This document shows positions 52,862 through 60,328 of a stretch of DNA of 64,000 bases, in pieces. The stretch is from Aquimarina sp. Aq107. GTDB taxonomy: Bacteria > Bacteroidota > Bacteroidia > Flavobacteriales > Flavobacteriaceae. The translations under genes were made by a program, and so were the position numbers. The notes beneath the pieces were generated by a model. The model saw only the letters and a list, made by a program, of their open reading frames with translations, had not been told where the DNA came from and did no database searches. Position 1 is the stretch's first letter, and each line of letters begins with the position of its first letter. Location of the stretch: NCBI RefSeq assembly GCF_943733665.1, contig NZ_OX030782.1:2258501-2322500 (forward strand), in the 5' to 3' direction.

Positions 52862-54091
52862 TTAATCTATGTACTTTGGATAACATATAAAATATTTAGT
52901 CACTGGTTTTGATAACGCCTTCAAATTAAATTGATCCGTAGCACTCACAATATCAACTATTTTGCTTGATTTATATAAAATATTTATATTCTGTTTATTT
53001 TGATGATAAGCCTGATTAGAAATCATTCCTGTAAATATAAAATAACGTGCTTCCTCTTCAGAAATGTTAGATTTTAATCTAAAATCATTTATACGTTTAT
53101 CTATTTTATCCGCATTAAATGTTTTCTTTTTAATCTTTATACGCAATAAATCTCTATCGATAATCATATTGCACAAATTTCGTAAAACAAAATCTTCAGA
53201 AGTTGCCCATTCCTTCATAGCTGATACTATATCATAATCATCCAACTTCGAAAAAGTTTCTAAAACCTCTTTTGTAAAATTATCTGCAGTTATTTTATTT
53301 TCTAGAAAAAACAACAAAGGTTTACTAGCATTTAATTTTTCTCCTTGATCAACTAATTCTTTTGCTCTTTTTAGAACTCTAATCAATAGACTTTCGGCTA
53401 CTATACTAGTTTTATGTAAGTATACTTGCCAATACATAAGTCTTCTTGCTAATAAAAACTTCTCTACCGAATATATCCCTTTTTCTTCAACTACCAATTC
53501 ATCCTCTTCAACATTTAGCATGGTGATAAGACGTTCACTATTAATATTACCTTCTGCGACTCCGGTATAAAAACTATCTCGCTTTAGATAATCTAAACGA
53601 TCCATATCTAATTGTCCAGAAATCAACTGATGCAGGAATTGACGGTGATACTCTCCTTTAAAAATTTGTATAGCGAGCGTTAAACTCCCGTTAAATTCTT
53701 TATTGATTTCCTCCATAAACATCAAGGAAATTGCTTCGTGATTTACTTCATTAACTATACTATGTTCCATCGCATGAGAGAAAGGACCATGTCCTATATC
53801 ATGTAATAATATAGCTATATATAATGCATCTTCTTCATCCTCAGAAATACTAACTCCTTTAAAACGAAGGACTCGCACTGCATTTTGCATTAAATGCATA
53901 CATCCTAAAGCATGATGAAATCTAGTATGATGCGCCCCTGGATACACTAAATATGATAAGCCCATCTGAGATATTCTACGTAATCTTTGAAAATATCGAT
54001 GTTCTAAAAGATCAAAAATTAGTTCATTAGGTATGGTAATAAAACCGTAAATTGGATCGTTTAATATTTTGAGTTTATTTCTTTTTTTCAA
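52862..54091 (-). CDS. HD-domain phosphohydrolase
   Basis: The 409-residue protein has an HD domain in the first half: H31/H60-type residues in HRYFQRLRR and TRFHHALG, then the core H97-D98 in LLHDIGHGPFSHAMEH, and a later DxLDxMDRLDYL-like segment (QLDMDRLDYLKRDS). It resembles dGTPase/HD-superfamily proteins found upstream of lpxD in many Bacteroidota. The substrate may be a nucleotide or a lipid-linked phosphate. A promoter element 20 bp upstream suggests it is the first gene of the lipid A operon. Confidence 0.9.
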   Translation of the reverse strand: MKKRNKLKILNDPIYGFITIPNELIFDLLEHRYFQRLRRISQMGLSYLVYPGAHHTRFHHALGCMHLMQNAVRVLRFKGVSISEDEEDALYIAILLHDIGHGPFSHAMEHSIVNEVNHEAISLMFMEEINKEFNGSLTLAIQIFKGEYHRQFLHQLISGQLDMDRLDYLKRDSFYTGVAEGNINSERLITMLNVEEDELVVEEKGIYSVEKFLLARRLMYWQVYLHKTSIVAESLLIRVLKRAKELVDQGEKLNASKPLLFFLENKITADNFTKEVLETFSKLDDYDIVSAMKEWATSEDFVLRNLCNMIIDRDLLRIKIKKKTFNADKIDKRINDFRLKSNISEEEARYFIFTGMISNQAYHQNKQNINILYKSSKIVDIVSATDQFNLKALSKPVTKYFICYPKYID

Positions 54092-54111
54092 GTTTATAGT
54101 ACTTTTATCAA

Positions 54112-54119
54112 CAAATATA
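54112..54119 (-). promoter_or_regulatory. Putative -7 element (TATATTTG) for HD-lpx operon
   Basis: The minus strand reads TATATTTG, an exact TAnnTTTG match, 20 bp upstream of the HD-protein start. It would drive the whole HD-lpxD-lpxC/fabZ-lpxA-efp run. Confidence 0.45.
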
Positions 54120-54323
54120 TATGTATGGATTCAGAATTACGAATTAACTGATATGAATTATACTATATCCTTATATATTGATAAAGTAAAATTGTAATTA
54201 TTTAAAATAGAAACAGTCACTAAATGAAATGAAACTAAAGAGTAAGAATTATATAAACTATACTCATTTAGTCGTTTTGTGACATAACCATCCGGTAATA
54301 ACGAATAAAAAAATAACATAATA

Positions 54324-55874
54324 ATGAGCAACATAAAGATACTTTGGGTAGATGATGAAATTGATTTATTGAAACCACATATATTATTTCTCGAAAAGAA
54401 AAATTATCAAGTTACCAAATGCCAAAGTGGTACTGAAGCGATTGAAACACTTGAAGATGAAAATTTTGACATCGTTTTTCTTGACGAAAATATGCCCGGA
54501 CTATCAGGAATTGACACATTAGCGGAGATCAAAGAAAAGAATGACAGCCTTCCTGTGGTAATGATTACTAAAAGTGAAGAAGAATATATTATGGAAGAAG
54601 CAATTGGAAGCAAGATTGCTGACTATCTAATTAAACCCGTAAATCCGAATCAAATTTTACTGAGTCTAAAAAAGAATTTAGATCATTCTAGATTAGTTTC
54701 TGAAAAAACGACTTCAAATTATCAGCAGGAATTTAGAAAAATAGCTATGGATATGGCTATGGTAAATTCCTATTCTGAATGGGTTGATTTATACCAAAAA
54801 CTAGTGTATTGGGAAATTCAATTAGAAGATATTGAAGATACCGGAATGTTTGAGATTTTAGAATCTCAAAAAGTAGAAGCAAATTCTCAATTCTGTAAAT
54901 TTATTGACAAGAATTATCCGGACTGGTTTAACGGAGATGGAGACGCTCCAATTATGTCTCATACACTTTTTAAAGAGAAAGTAGTTCCAGAGTTAAGTAA
55001 AGAACAACCAACACTTTTTGTAGTAATTGATAATCTTAGGTATGATCAATGGAAAGCATTTGAACCCATTGTAAATAACTATTACAAAAAAGAAGAAGAA
55101 ATATCGTATTGTAGTATTTTACCAACTGCAACACAATATGCCCGTAATGCTATTTTCTCCGGTCTTATGCCTGCCGACATGAAGAAAAGACATCCGGATC
55201 TTTGGTTAGACGATGTGGATGAAGGTGGTAAAAACATGAACGAAAATGAGTTTCTTACTGCGCAATTACAAAGACTAGGTCTTGACATTAAGCACGAATA
55301 TTATAAAATCACAAATGAAAGATCTGGAAAAACCTTGGCAGCTAATTTTAAAGGACTTAAAGACAATGATCTAACAGTTGTTGTTTATAATTTTGTAGAT
55401 ATGTTGTCGCATAGTAAAACTGAAATGGAAGTGATTAAAGAGTTGGCTTCGAACGACAAGTCATACAGGTCATTAACCCAAAGCTGGTTTAAAAACTCTC
55501 CTTTGTTAGAGATGATACAACAAGCACAGCAAATGGGATTTAAATTATTAATTACTACAGATCACGGGACCATTAATGTAAAAAACCCTTCTAAGGTGAT
55601 TGGTGATAAGAATACTAGTTTAAACCTAAGATATAAAACTGGAAAGAGTCTTACTTATGAAGATAAAGAAGTATTAGCAGCTACAAATCCGAAATCTATT
55701 CATCTACCATCCATTAATATGAGTAGTTCATTTATCTTTGCAAAAGGAGATTATTTCTTTGCGTATCCAAACAATTACAATCATTATGTTGGATATTATA
55801 GAAATACATATCAACACGGAGGAGTTTCTCTTGAAGAAATGATTATTCCGTTTGCGGTGTTAAATCCGCGATAA
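54324..55874 (+). CDS. porX: PorX response regulator with PglZ phosphatase domain
   Basis: The 516-residue protein has a receiver domain (1-120) with acidic D10-D11-E12, phospho-acceptor D54 in FLDENMPG, T82 and K104 in IKPV, and a C-terminal PglZ-type alkaline-phosphatase-like domain (about 200-516, DNLRYDQWKAFE, TTDHGTINVKNP, HQHGGVSLEEM-type ending). PorX controls the type IX secretion system in Bacteroidota. The partner kinase PorY is not here. It precedes tsaE, an arrangement I recall for other flavobacteria. Confidence 0.95.
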   Translation: MSNIKILWVDDEIDLLKPHILFLEKKNYQVTKCQSGTEAIETLEDENFDIVFLDENMPGLSGIDTLAEIKEKNDSLPVVMITKSEEEYIMEEAIGSKIADYLIKPVNPNQILLSLKKNLDHSRLVSEKTTSNYQQEFRKIAMDMAMVNSYSEWVDLYQKLVYWEIQLEDIEDTGMFEILESQKVEANSQFCKFIDKNYPDWFNGDGDAPIMSHTLFKEKVVPELSKEQPTLFVVIDNLRYDQWKAFEPIVNNYYKKEEEISYCSILPTATQYARNAIFSGLMPADMKKRHPDLWLDDVDEGGKNMNENEFLTAQLQRLGLDIKHEYYKITNERSGKTLAANFKGLKDNDLTVVVYNFVDMLSHSKTEMEVIKELASNDKSYRSLTQSWFKNSPLLEMIQQAQQMGFKLLITTDHGTINVKNPSKVIGDKNTSLNLRYKTGKSLTYEDKEVLAATNPKSIHLPSINMSSSFIFAKGDYFFAYPNNYNHYVGYYRNTYQHGGVSLEEMIIPFAVLNPR

Positions 55875-55891
55875 ATAAAACATTTATTATA

Positions 55892-55934
55892 AAAGCGTAT
55901 GTACTATTAAAAAATATAATAGTACATACGCTTT
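55892..55934 (+). terminator. Long perfect hairpin after porX
   Basis: AAAGCGTATGTACTATTA pairs with TAATAGTACATACGCTTT, an 18-bp perfect stem with a 7-base loop. It lies 17 bp after the porX stop and ends 2 bp before the tsaE promoter element. The T-run is short, so termination may be partial. Confidence 0.65.
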
Positions 55935-55936
55935 AT

Positions 55937-55944
55937 TAACTTTG
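55937..55944 (+). promoter_or_regulatory. Putative -7 element (TAACTTTG) for tsaE
   Basis: TAACTTTG matches TAnnTTTG exactly, 26 bp before the GTG start at 55971. It abuts the porX terminator stem. Confidence 0.45.
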
Positions 55945-55970
55945 ACAAGTCATTCTAAAAACAAACTGTA

Positions 55971-56375
55971 GTGAAGATAACGTATACCCTAGACGAACTT
56001 TCGCAAACTGCACAACACATTATTACCCACTCCAAACATAAAACATTGCTTTTTGATGCAGAAATGGGAGTTGGCAAAACAACTTTAATTAAAGAGATCT
56101 GCAAACAACTAGGTGTACGTGATACCATTTCTAGTCCTACCTACTCTTTAGTAAATGAATACCAAGGTGAAGAAAACACCATTTATCATTTTGATTTTTA
56201 CCGAATACAAGACGAAGAAGAAGCTTATGATATTGGTTTTGAAGAATACCTAGACACCAATGCTTGGGTATTTATAGAATGGCCAGAAAAAATATCCAAT
56301 TTATTACCAGAAAATAGTGTTAAAATTAAAATTGAGCTATTAAACGATGGTAAAAGAGTACTTTTTTTAGGGTAA
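55971..56375 (+). CDS. tsaE: tRNA threonylcarbamoyladenosine biosynthesis ATPase TsaE
   Basis: The 134-residue protein starts with GTG. The P-loop GVGKTTLIKE is at 33-42, and FDFYRIQDEEEAYDIGFEEYL and FIEWPEKI follow, all TsaE hallmarks. It works with TsaB and TsaD to make t6A37 on tRNAs that read ANN codons. Size is normal. It follows porX with a promoter of its own. Confidence 0.93.
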   Translation: MKITYTLDELSQTAQHIITHSKHKTLLFDAEMGVGKTTLIKEICKQLGVRDTISSPTYSLVNEYQGEENTIYHFDFYRIQDEEEAYDIGFEEYLDTNAWVFIEWPEKISNLLPENSVKIKIELLNDGKRVLFLG

Positions 56376-56578
56376 AAAGATGTTAAAAAAGTCATTTTAA
56401 TAAACTTTAACAGAGTTACGCTTTTTCTTACAGCTAGAATAACCTATTTTTATTGTTGTTTTTTACTAGTACTTAATCGATAAAAATATGTTTTTTAACA
56501 GGAATCACGTAAGGAATATACTTTTTTGCAGTAACAAAATAACCTTCTTACAGCTTGCAAAACTACAATTTTTTTGAA

Positions 56579-56610
56579 TTGAGCTACCGATAGATTTTCA
56601 TCTAAGTTTG
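56579..56610 (+). promoter_or_regulatory. Putative promoter (TTG-N21-TAAGTTTG)
   Basis: TTG at 56579-56581 and TAAGTTTG at 56603-56610 fit the flavobacterial promoter pattern with a 21-bp spacer. It lies 29 bp before the ATG of the small secreted peptide at 56640, which supports that start. The rest of the 264-bp gap (56376-56639) contains two copies of TCTTACAGCT but nothing else I can name. Confidence 0.5.
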
Positions 56611-56639
56611 GGACCATAACTAATTTAAACCCTATAAAG

Positions 56640-56837
56640 ATGAAAATCACAACAACCATTATTTTTAGTTTTTTATTTTCCCTAACAACCTACATATTCT
56701 CCGATGTAGATAATGACAACCAGACAAAACTCAATACCTCAACCACACAAAATGACAACACCCAACAAGGAAAAAACATCCCCAAATCAATGTCAACACA
56801 CATCAAACCAAAAATTAAAAAGCCTGCGAACGGGTAG
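56640..56837 (+). CDS. Small secreted peptide overlapping next gene
   Basis: The 65-residue frame starts 29 bp after a good promoter match. Residues 1-22 look like a signal peptide (KITTTIIFSFLFSLTTYIFS), followed by a low-complexity polar tail rich in Asp, Asn, Thr, Gln and Lys, ending IKKPANG. It overlaps the downstream membrane-protein frame by 125 bp in the +1 frame. It could be a real secreted peptide, or a leader whose frame was broken by an indel from the adjacent gene. Confidence 0.45.
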   Translation: MKITTTIIFSFLFSLTTYIFSDVDNDNQTKLNTSTTQNDNTQQGKNIPKSMSTHIKPKIKKPANG

Positions 56838-57285
56838 TATAATAGCAGTTTTAATAGCTTTTATACCTTTCTTGTTTTATTTCACAGATATTTTCCCAGA
56901 TGGTGCCATCTGGGAAAATTCTTTTTTCACTTATCAAAGCAAATACTACGAAAGCGTAAGCACTTTTATATGGGTAGCTTTAAGTAAATTAATTCCTCTT
57001 ACACTCTTTATAATATGGTTTTTCACCTGTAAGCATTGGTGGAGTAAAATAATTCTAATACCAATTGGGTTATATTTTTTTCAGCTTATATCCATCCTAA
57101 ATGAAGACTCTGAAATAGTTGATAATCAGGAGATTTATTATTCAATCCCTTTCGTTGTTGTAATAATTTCTATTGTCTATACGATTCGCGTCAAAATATT
57201 TGACAAAATCCATAATATTGATTTATCTGAATTAGATGAAATTAACAAATCGAATAAAAAATCTTGGTGGAATCGATTTCGCTAG
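56713..57285 (+). CDS. Membrane protein of unknown function
   Basis: The frame gives 190 residues from the ATG at 56713, or 177 from the ATG at 56752. The first 40 residues are polar and low complexity; then come four hydrophobic helices (about 42-60, 86-106, 111-127 and 144-162) with a charged C-terminus (KSNKKSWWNRFR). The second half has a DIFPDGAIWENSFFT loop with a 13-bp inverted repeat in its DNA. No family is known to me. The first ATG overlaps the small peptide gene, so the real start could be later, with coupling from the upstream frame. Confidence 0.6.
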   Translation: MTTRQNSIPQPHKMTTPNKEKTSPNQCQHTSNQKLKSLRTGSIIAVLIAFIPFLFYFTDIFPDGAIWENSFFTYQSKYYESVSTFIWVALSKLIPLTLFIIWFFTCKHWWSKIILIPIGLYFFQLISILNEDSEIVDNQEIYYSIPFVVVIISIVYTIRVKIFDKIHNIDLSELDEINKSNKKSWWNRFR

Positions 57286-57383
57286 TTGTGAAACATTAAT
57301 AATTTATGTGTATTTAAATATACAAGGGGTTTATTTATGTAATTCTGCATTACTTATATAAACCTTTGCAAATACGGTAATAC

Positions 57384-57391
57384 TAAATTTG
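57384..57391 (+). promoter_or_regulatory. Putative -7 element (TAAATTTG) for alanine dehydrogenase
   Basis: TAAATTTG matches TAnnTTTG exactly, 48 bp before the ATG at 57440, with TTTG at 57365-57368 as a possible -33 (15-bp spacer, shorter than usual). Confidence 0.4.
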
Positions 57392-57439
57392 GATGCTATC
57401 CTTTTTTATTCGTAATTTGAGATAAAGAATATCACACAG

Positions 57440-58639
57440 ATGAGCAAACCAACCTCTCCTTTTACCAAAGAACAGCTTCTGCCTCAAGAAGAAATGATTG
57501 AAGTCGCTCGAAAAAAAGGAAAACTTTTTATAGGCATACCTAAAGAAACTAGTTATCAGGAGAAGCGAGTATGTTTAACTCCGGATGCCGTTGCTGCGTT
57601 AACAGCTCATGGTCATCGAGTATTATTAGAAACTAATGCAGGATTAGGAGCAAGTTTTACTGATCGCGAATATAGTGAGGCTGGTGCAGAGATCACAAAT
57701 GATACTAAAAAAGTTTTTGGTTGCCCTATTATTCTAAAAGTTGAACCACCATCAATAGAAGAATTAACGCATATCAATCCACAAACAGTTTTAATTTCTG
57801 CGTTACAACTAAAAACACAATCCAAGATATATTTCCAAGAATTGGCAAAAAAAAGGATTACAGCTTTAGGATTCGAATTTATTAGAGATGCAGACGGAGC
57901 TTATCCCGCAGTTCGTGCATTGAGCGAAATTGCAGGAACGGCAGCTGTATTAATTGCTTCAGAATTAATGAGTAGTTCCACTCAAGGTTCTGGATTAATG
58001 ATGGGGAATATAAGTGGTGTTCCTCCCGTAGAAGTAGTTATTATTGGTGCTGGTACGGTAGGAGAATTTGCAGCTCGTTCTGCTATAGGATTAGGTGCTA
58101 ATGTAAAAGTTTTTGACAACTCTATTACAAAACTTAGATGTATTCAGACTAACATAGGACGACCATTATACACCTCAACAATACAACCCAAAAATTTATT
58201 AAAAGCCTTGAGACGCTGTGATGTAGTTATTGGAGCTGTTAGAGGAAAAAACAGATCGCCAATCATTGTTTCTGAAACTATGGTAGAGCGCATGAAAAAT
58301 GGTGCTGTAATCATAGATGTTAGTATCGATATGGGTGGTTGTTTTGAAACCAGCGAGGTAACCTCTCATGATCATCCAACTTTTGCAAAACATGGTGTAG
58401 TGCATTATTGTGTTCCTAATATCCCATCACGATATGCAAAAACTTCATCTTTATCTATTAGTAATATATTTACTCCGTACTTATTACAAATCGGAGATGA
58501 AGGTGGTATAGAGAATGCAGTTCGTTTTGATCGAGGTTTAAAAAGTGGATTATATTTTTATCACGGAATTCTCACAAGTAAATCTATAGCTGATTGGTTT
58601 GACCTGTCGTATAGAGACATCAACCTTTTAATACTATAA
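57440..58639 (+). CDS. ald: Alanine dehydrogenase
   Basis: The 399-residue enzyme interconverts L-alanine with pyruvate and ammonia using NAD. The N-terminal domain has GIPKETSYQEKRVCLTPDAVAAL (residues 32-55) and the family block ALGFEFIRDADGAYPAVRALSEIAG. The NAD-binding GAGTVGEFAARSAIGLGANVKVFD is near 204-227. It is slightly longer at the N-terminus than classical Ald (about 370) by a 30-residue polar extension, as often seen in Bacteroidota. It follows its own promoter. Confidence 0.9.
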   Translation: MSKPTSPFTKEQLLPQEEMIEVARKKGKLFIGIPKETSYQEKRVCLTPDAVAALTAHGHRVLLETNAGLGASFTDREYSEAGAEITNDTKKVFGCPIILKVEPPSIEELTHINPQTVLISALQLKTQSKIYFQELAKKRITALGFEFIRDADGAYPAVRALSEIAGTAAVLIASELMSSSTQGSGLMMGNISGVPPVEVVIIGAGTVGEFAARSAIGLGANVKVFDNSITKLRCIQTNIGRPLYTSTIQPKNLLKALRRCDVVIGAVRGKNRSPIIVSETMVERMKNGAVIIDVSIDMGGCFETSEVTSHDHPTFAKHGVVHYCVPNIPSRYAKTSSLSISNIFTPYLLQIGDEGGIENAVRFDRGLKSGLYFYHGILTSKSIADWFDLSYRDINLLIL

Positions 58640-58704
58640 TTTTAATACCTGAAAAACACTAAGGAAAAGGATTTTTTTTATAATCTTCTTTCCTATTTAG
58701 AAAG

Positions 58705-58734
58705 TTTGTAACTCCAAAACTTTCCTTACTTTTG
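58705..58734 (+). promoter_or_regulatory. Putative promoter (TTTG-N18-TACTTTTG)
   Basis: TTTG at 58705-58708 and TACTTTTG at 58727-58734 give the full flavobacterial promoter with an 18-bp spacer. It lies 20 bp before the ATG at 58755 and is the best promoter match in the window. Confidence 0.6.
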
Positions 58735-58754
58735 AAGCTTCATTTTAGAAAGAT

Positions 58755-59129
58755 ATGAAACTAGCACATAGACTGGGATTTTACTTTTTTGGATTTATTA
58801 TCGGATTATTTTTACTCCTGTTTTTCTTAGGAGGAAAAAACGCGTCTTGCGACTATTCTCCCAATGCTCGAGTATTAAAAAACATAAGAATTAAAGAGCG
58901 TGTATTCTCCGAAGATATTTTAAGTTCCATGCAAATCCATAACATAGATACTGCAGACATCTCATCTATATTAATTACTGGAAATGTGGATTTTGGAAAA
59001 AGCAATACTAAATTAGATTCATGTAACACCTATTTTATAGAAGGGCAGATTAAAGAAAAAAATATTGGACTGCATATAGCAAATTGCGATTCTATTGCTA
59101 GAATGAATGCTTTAGAGATTTTAAAATAA
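58755..59129 (+). CDS. DUF4258 domain-containing protein
   Basis: The 124-residue protein has one N-terminal hydrophobic helix (RLGFYFFGFIIGLFLLLFFLGG, 6-27), then a small domain with CDYSPNARVLKNIRIKERVFSE, SMQIHNIDTADISSILITGNVDFGKS and CNTYFIEGQIKEKNIGLHIANCD. This matches DUF4258-type proteins of Flavobacteriia. It is anchored to the membrane with its domain probably in the periplasm. Function unknown. A clear promoter lies upstream. Confidence 0.8.
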   Translation: MKLAHRLGFYFFGFIIGLFLLLFFLGGKNASCDYSPNARVLKNIRIKERVFSEDILSSMQIHNIDTADISSILITGNVDFGKSNTKLDSCNTYFIEGQIKEKNIGLHIANCDSIARMNALEILK

Positions 59130-59273
59130 TTAGAGTTTCTTACTAATCATCCAAAAATCAAAATCTGCTTTACCAATGCAAAATTTATTGTCTTAGGCTC
59201 AGGTATTGTTCTTGCTATTGTTTGGGTTTTTGTAGAACAAAAAACTAGAGAAAAAAGGAAATCTATATCCTAA
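59130..59273 (+). other. In-frame open stretch after DUF4258 stop
   Basis: Directly after the DUF4258 TAA, the same frame stays open for 47 codons and includes a hydrophobic segment (IVLGSGIVLAIVWVFVEQ) before a TAA at 59271. There is no ATG, GTG or TTG in this stretch. It may be a decayed C-terminal part or a chance open frame; readthrough has no evidence. Confidence 0.25.
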
Positions 59274-59283
59274 CAAACCATCT

Positions 59284-59574
59284 CTATCGTTCTCTAGGGT
59301 TAGTACCTCTGAACTTTTCTAGTAATTTCTTGAATTTTTCAAGTTTTACTGGTTTATAAACCACTTTGGTACTTAAAGGATATTTTTCTAATAACTTGGT
59401 AGGCCTAGATGGTCTTTTAGTAAAACCACCTCCACAATTTGGACAAACATTAAACAAAACAGTATCTACACAATTTTTACAAAAAGTACATTCAAAAGTA
59501 CAAATCATTGCCTCTTTACTATCATTAGGTAATGATACATTACAGTTTTCACAGGTGGGTCTAATTTCTAACAT
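59284..59574 (-). CDS. DUF1272 domain-containing zinc-ribbon-like protein
   Basis: The 96-residue protein starts MLEIRPTCENC, as in family members, so the ATG at 59574 is preferred over one at 59610, which would overlap the upstream gene. Eight cysteines in pairs (C8-x2-C11, C25-x3-C29-x2-C32-x2-C35, C44-x2-C47) predict two metal sites. The C-terminal tail is basic (KFKKLLEKFRGTNPRER). Function unknown; DUF1272 proteins are small and widespread. It follows the split-barrel protein gene. Confidence 0.85.
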   Translation of the reverse strand: MLEIRPTCENCNVSLPNDSKEAMICTFECTFCKNCVDTVLFNVCPNCGGGFTKRPSRPTKLLEKYPLSTKVVYKPVKLEKFKKLLEKFRGTNPRER

Positions 59575-59596
59575 ACTAATTAAATTTGATTCTACC

Positions 59597-60256
59597 TTAA
59601 CTATTATCATTCACATATTGTGATACAGCATTAGGGATTTTAATTTCAGGGTTTAAATCAGATTCCGAAATAGGCTCATATGCAACTTGTTTAATAGGTA
59701 CGACACCAGCCCAAATTGGTAAATTATGATCTTCTTTTTCATCCACAACACCTTCTGCCCTTACCTTAGCTGAGGCAGTATCTATTTTAATAGCCATTAC
59801 TAATGTAGCATTAAATTCTTTAGTATTAGGTTTTCTTATATTATTCCAATGTCCCGGAACCATATGATTTAAAATACATTCTAAAGCACTCATCTTCTCT
59901 TTAGGATCTTCCACTTTACGTACATTTCCAAAAACAGTCACAGATCGATAATTCGCAGAATGATGAAATGCAGATCTTGCCAAAACCAAACCATCGAGAT
60001 GAGTTACAGAAATACTTGCTTTACCTTCTTCCAATAAATTAACGATCATTCTATTTTTTAACGAACCATGAATATAAATCGTGTCTCCTTCTCTTCCATA
60101 CGCTGTAGGTATCACTATTGCTTGATTGTTCCAAACATATCCTACATGACATAAAAAGGTATCATCCAAAATCTTATTAATTTCCATCTTATCGTAGGTA
60201 GCTCTTTTTGCCCCTCTAATTACTTTATTAAGAGGGGTAACTTTATATTCTGACAT
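59597..60256 (-). CDS. PNPOx-like FMN-binding split-barrel protein
   Basis: The 219-residue protein has the pyridoxamine-phosphate-oxidase-like split barrel. HVGYVWNNQAIVIPTAYGREGDTIYIHGSLKNRMI is typical of this class (around residues 36-71), and NYRSVTVFGNVRKVEDPKEK follows. The residues needed for PLP chemistry are not recognisable, so it may be a flavin- or haem-binding reductase rather than PdxH. It is divergent from the MocR regulator across a palindrome, so it is a likely regulatory target. Confidence 0.85.
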   Translation of the reverse strand: MSEYKVTPLNKVIRGAKRATYDKMEINKILDDTFLCHVGYVWNNQAIVIPTAYGREGDTIYIHGSLKNRMIVNLLEEGKASISVTHLDGLVLARSAFHHSANYRSVTVFGNVRKVEDPKEKMSALECILNHMVPGHWNNIRKPNTKEFNATLVMAIKIDTASAKVRAEGVVDEKEDHNLPIWAGVVPIKQVAYEPISESDLNPEIKIPNAVSQYVNDNS

Positions 60257-60268
60257 TACTTGTTCTTT

Positions 60269-60314
60269 TTTTGATTTAAATCAAAATTAGTAGTTTTATG
60301 GTGTATTAATTAAT
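60269..60314. promoter_or_regulatory. Palindromic operator region between PNPOx-like and MocR genes
   Basis: The 72-bp divergent intergenic region contains an 18-bp perfect palindrome, TTTTGATTTAAATCAAAA, at 60269-60286 and a 10-bp palindrome, ATTAATTAAT, at 60305-60314. MocR-type regulators usually bind such sites in the promoter shared with their target gene. Confidence 0.5.
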
Positions 60315-60328
60315 CCAGTTTGCATATT

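Noticed and set aside
59284..59610. DUF1272 protein starting at 59610
   Set aside because: The start would overlap the upstream gene and add 12 residues not seen in the family; the family starts at MLEIRPTCENC (59574).
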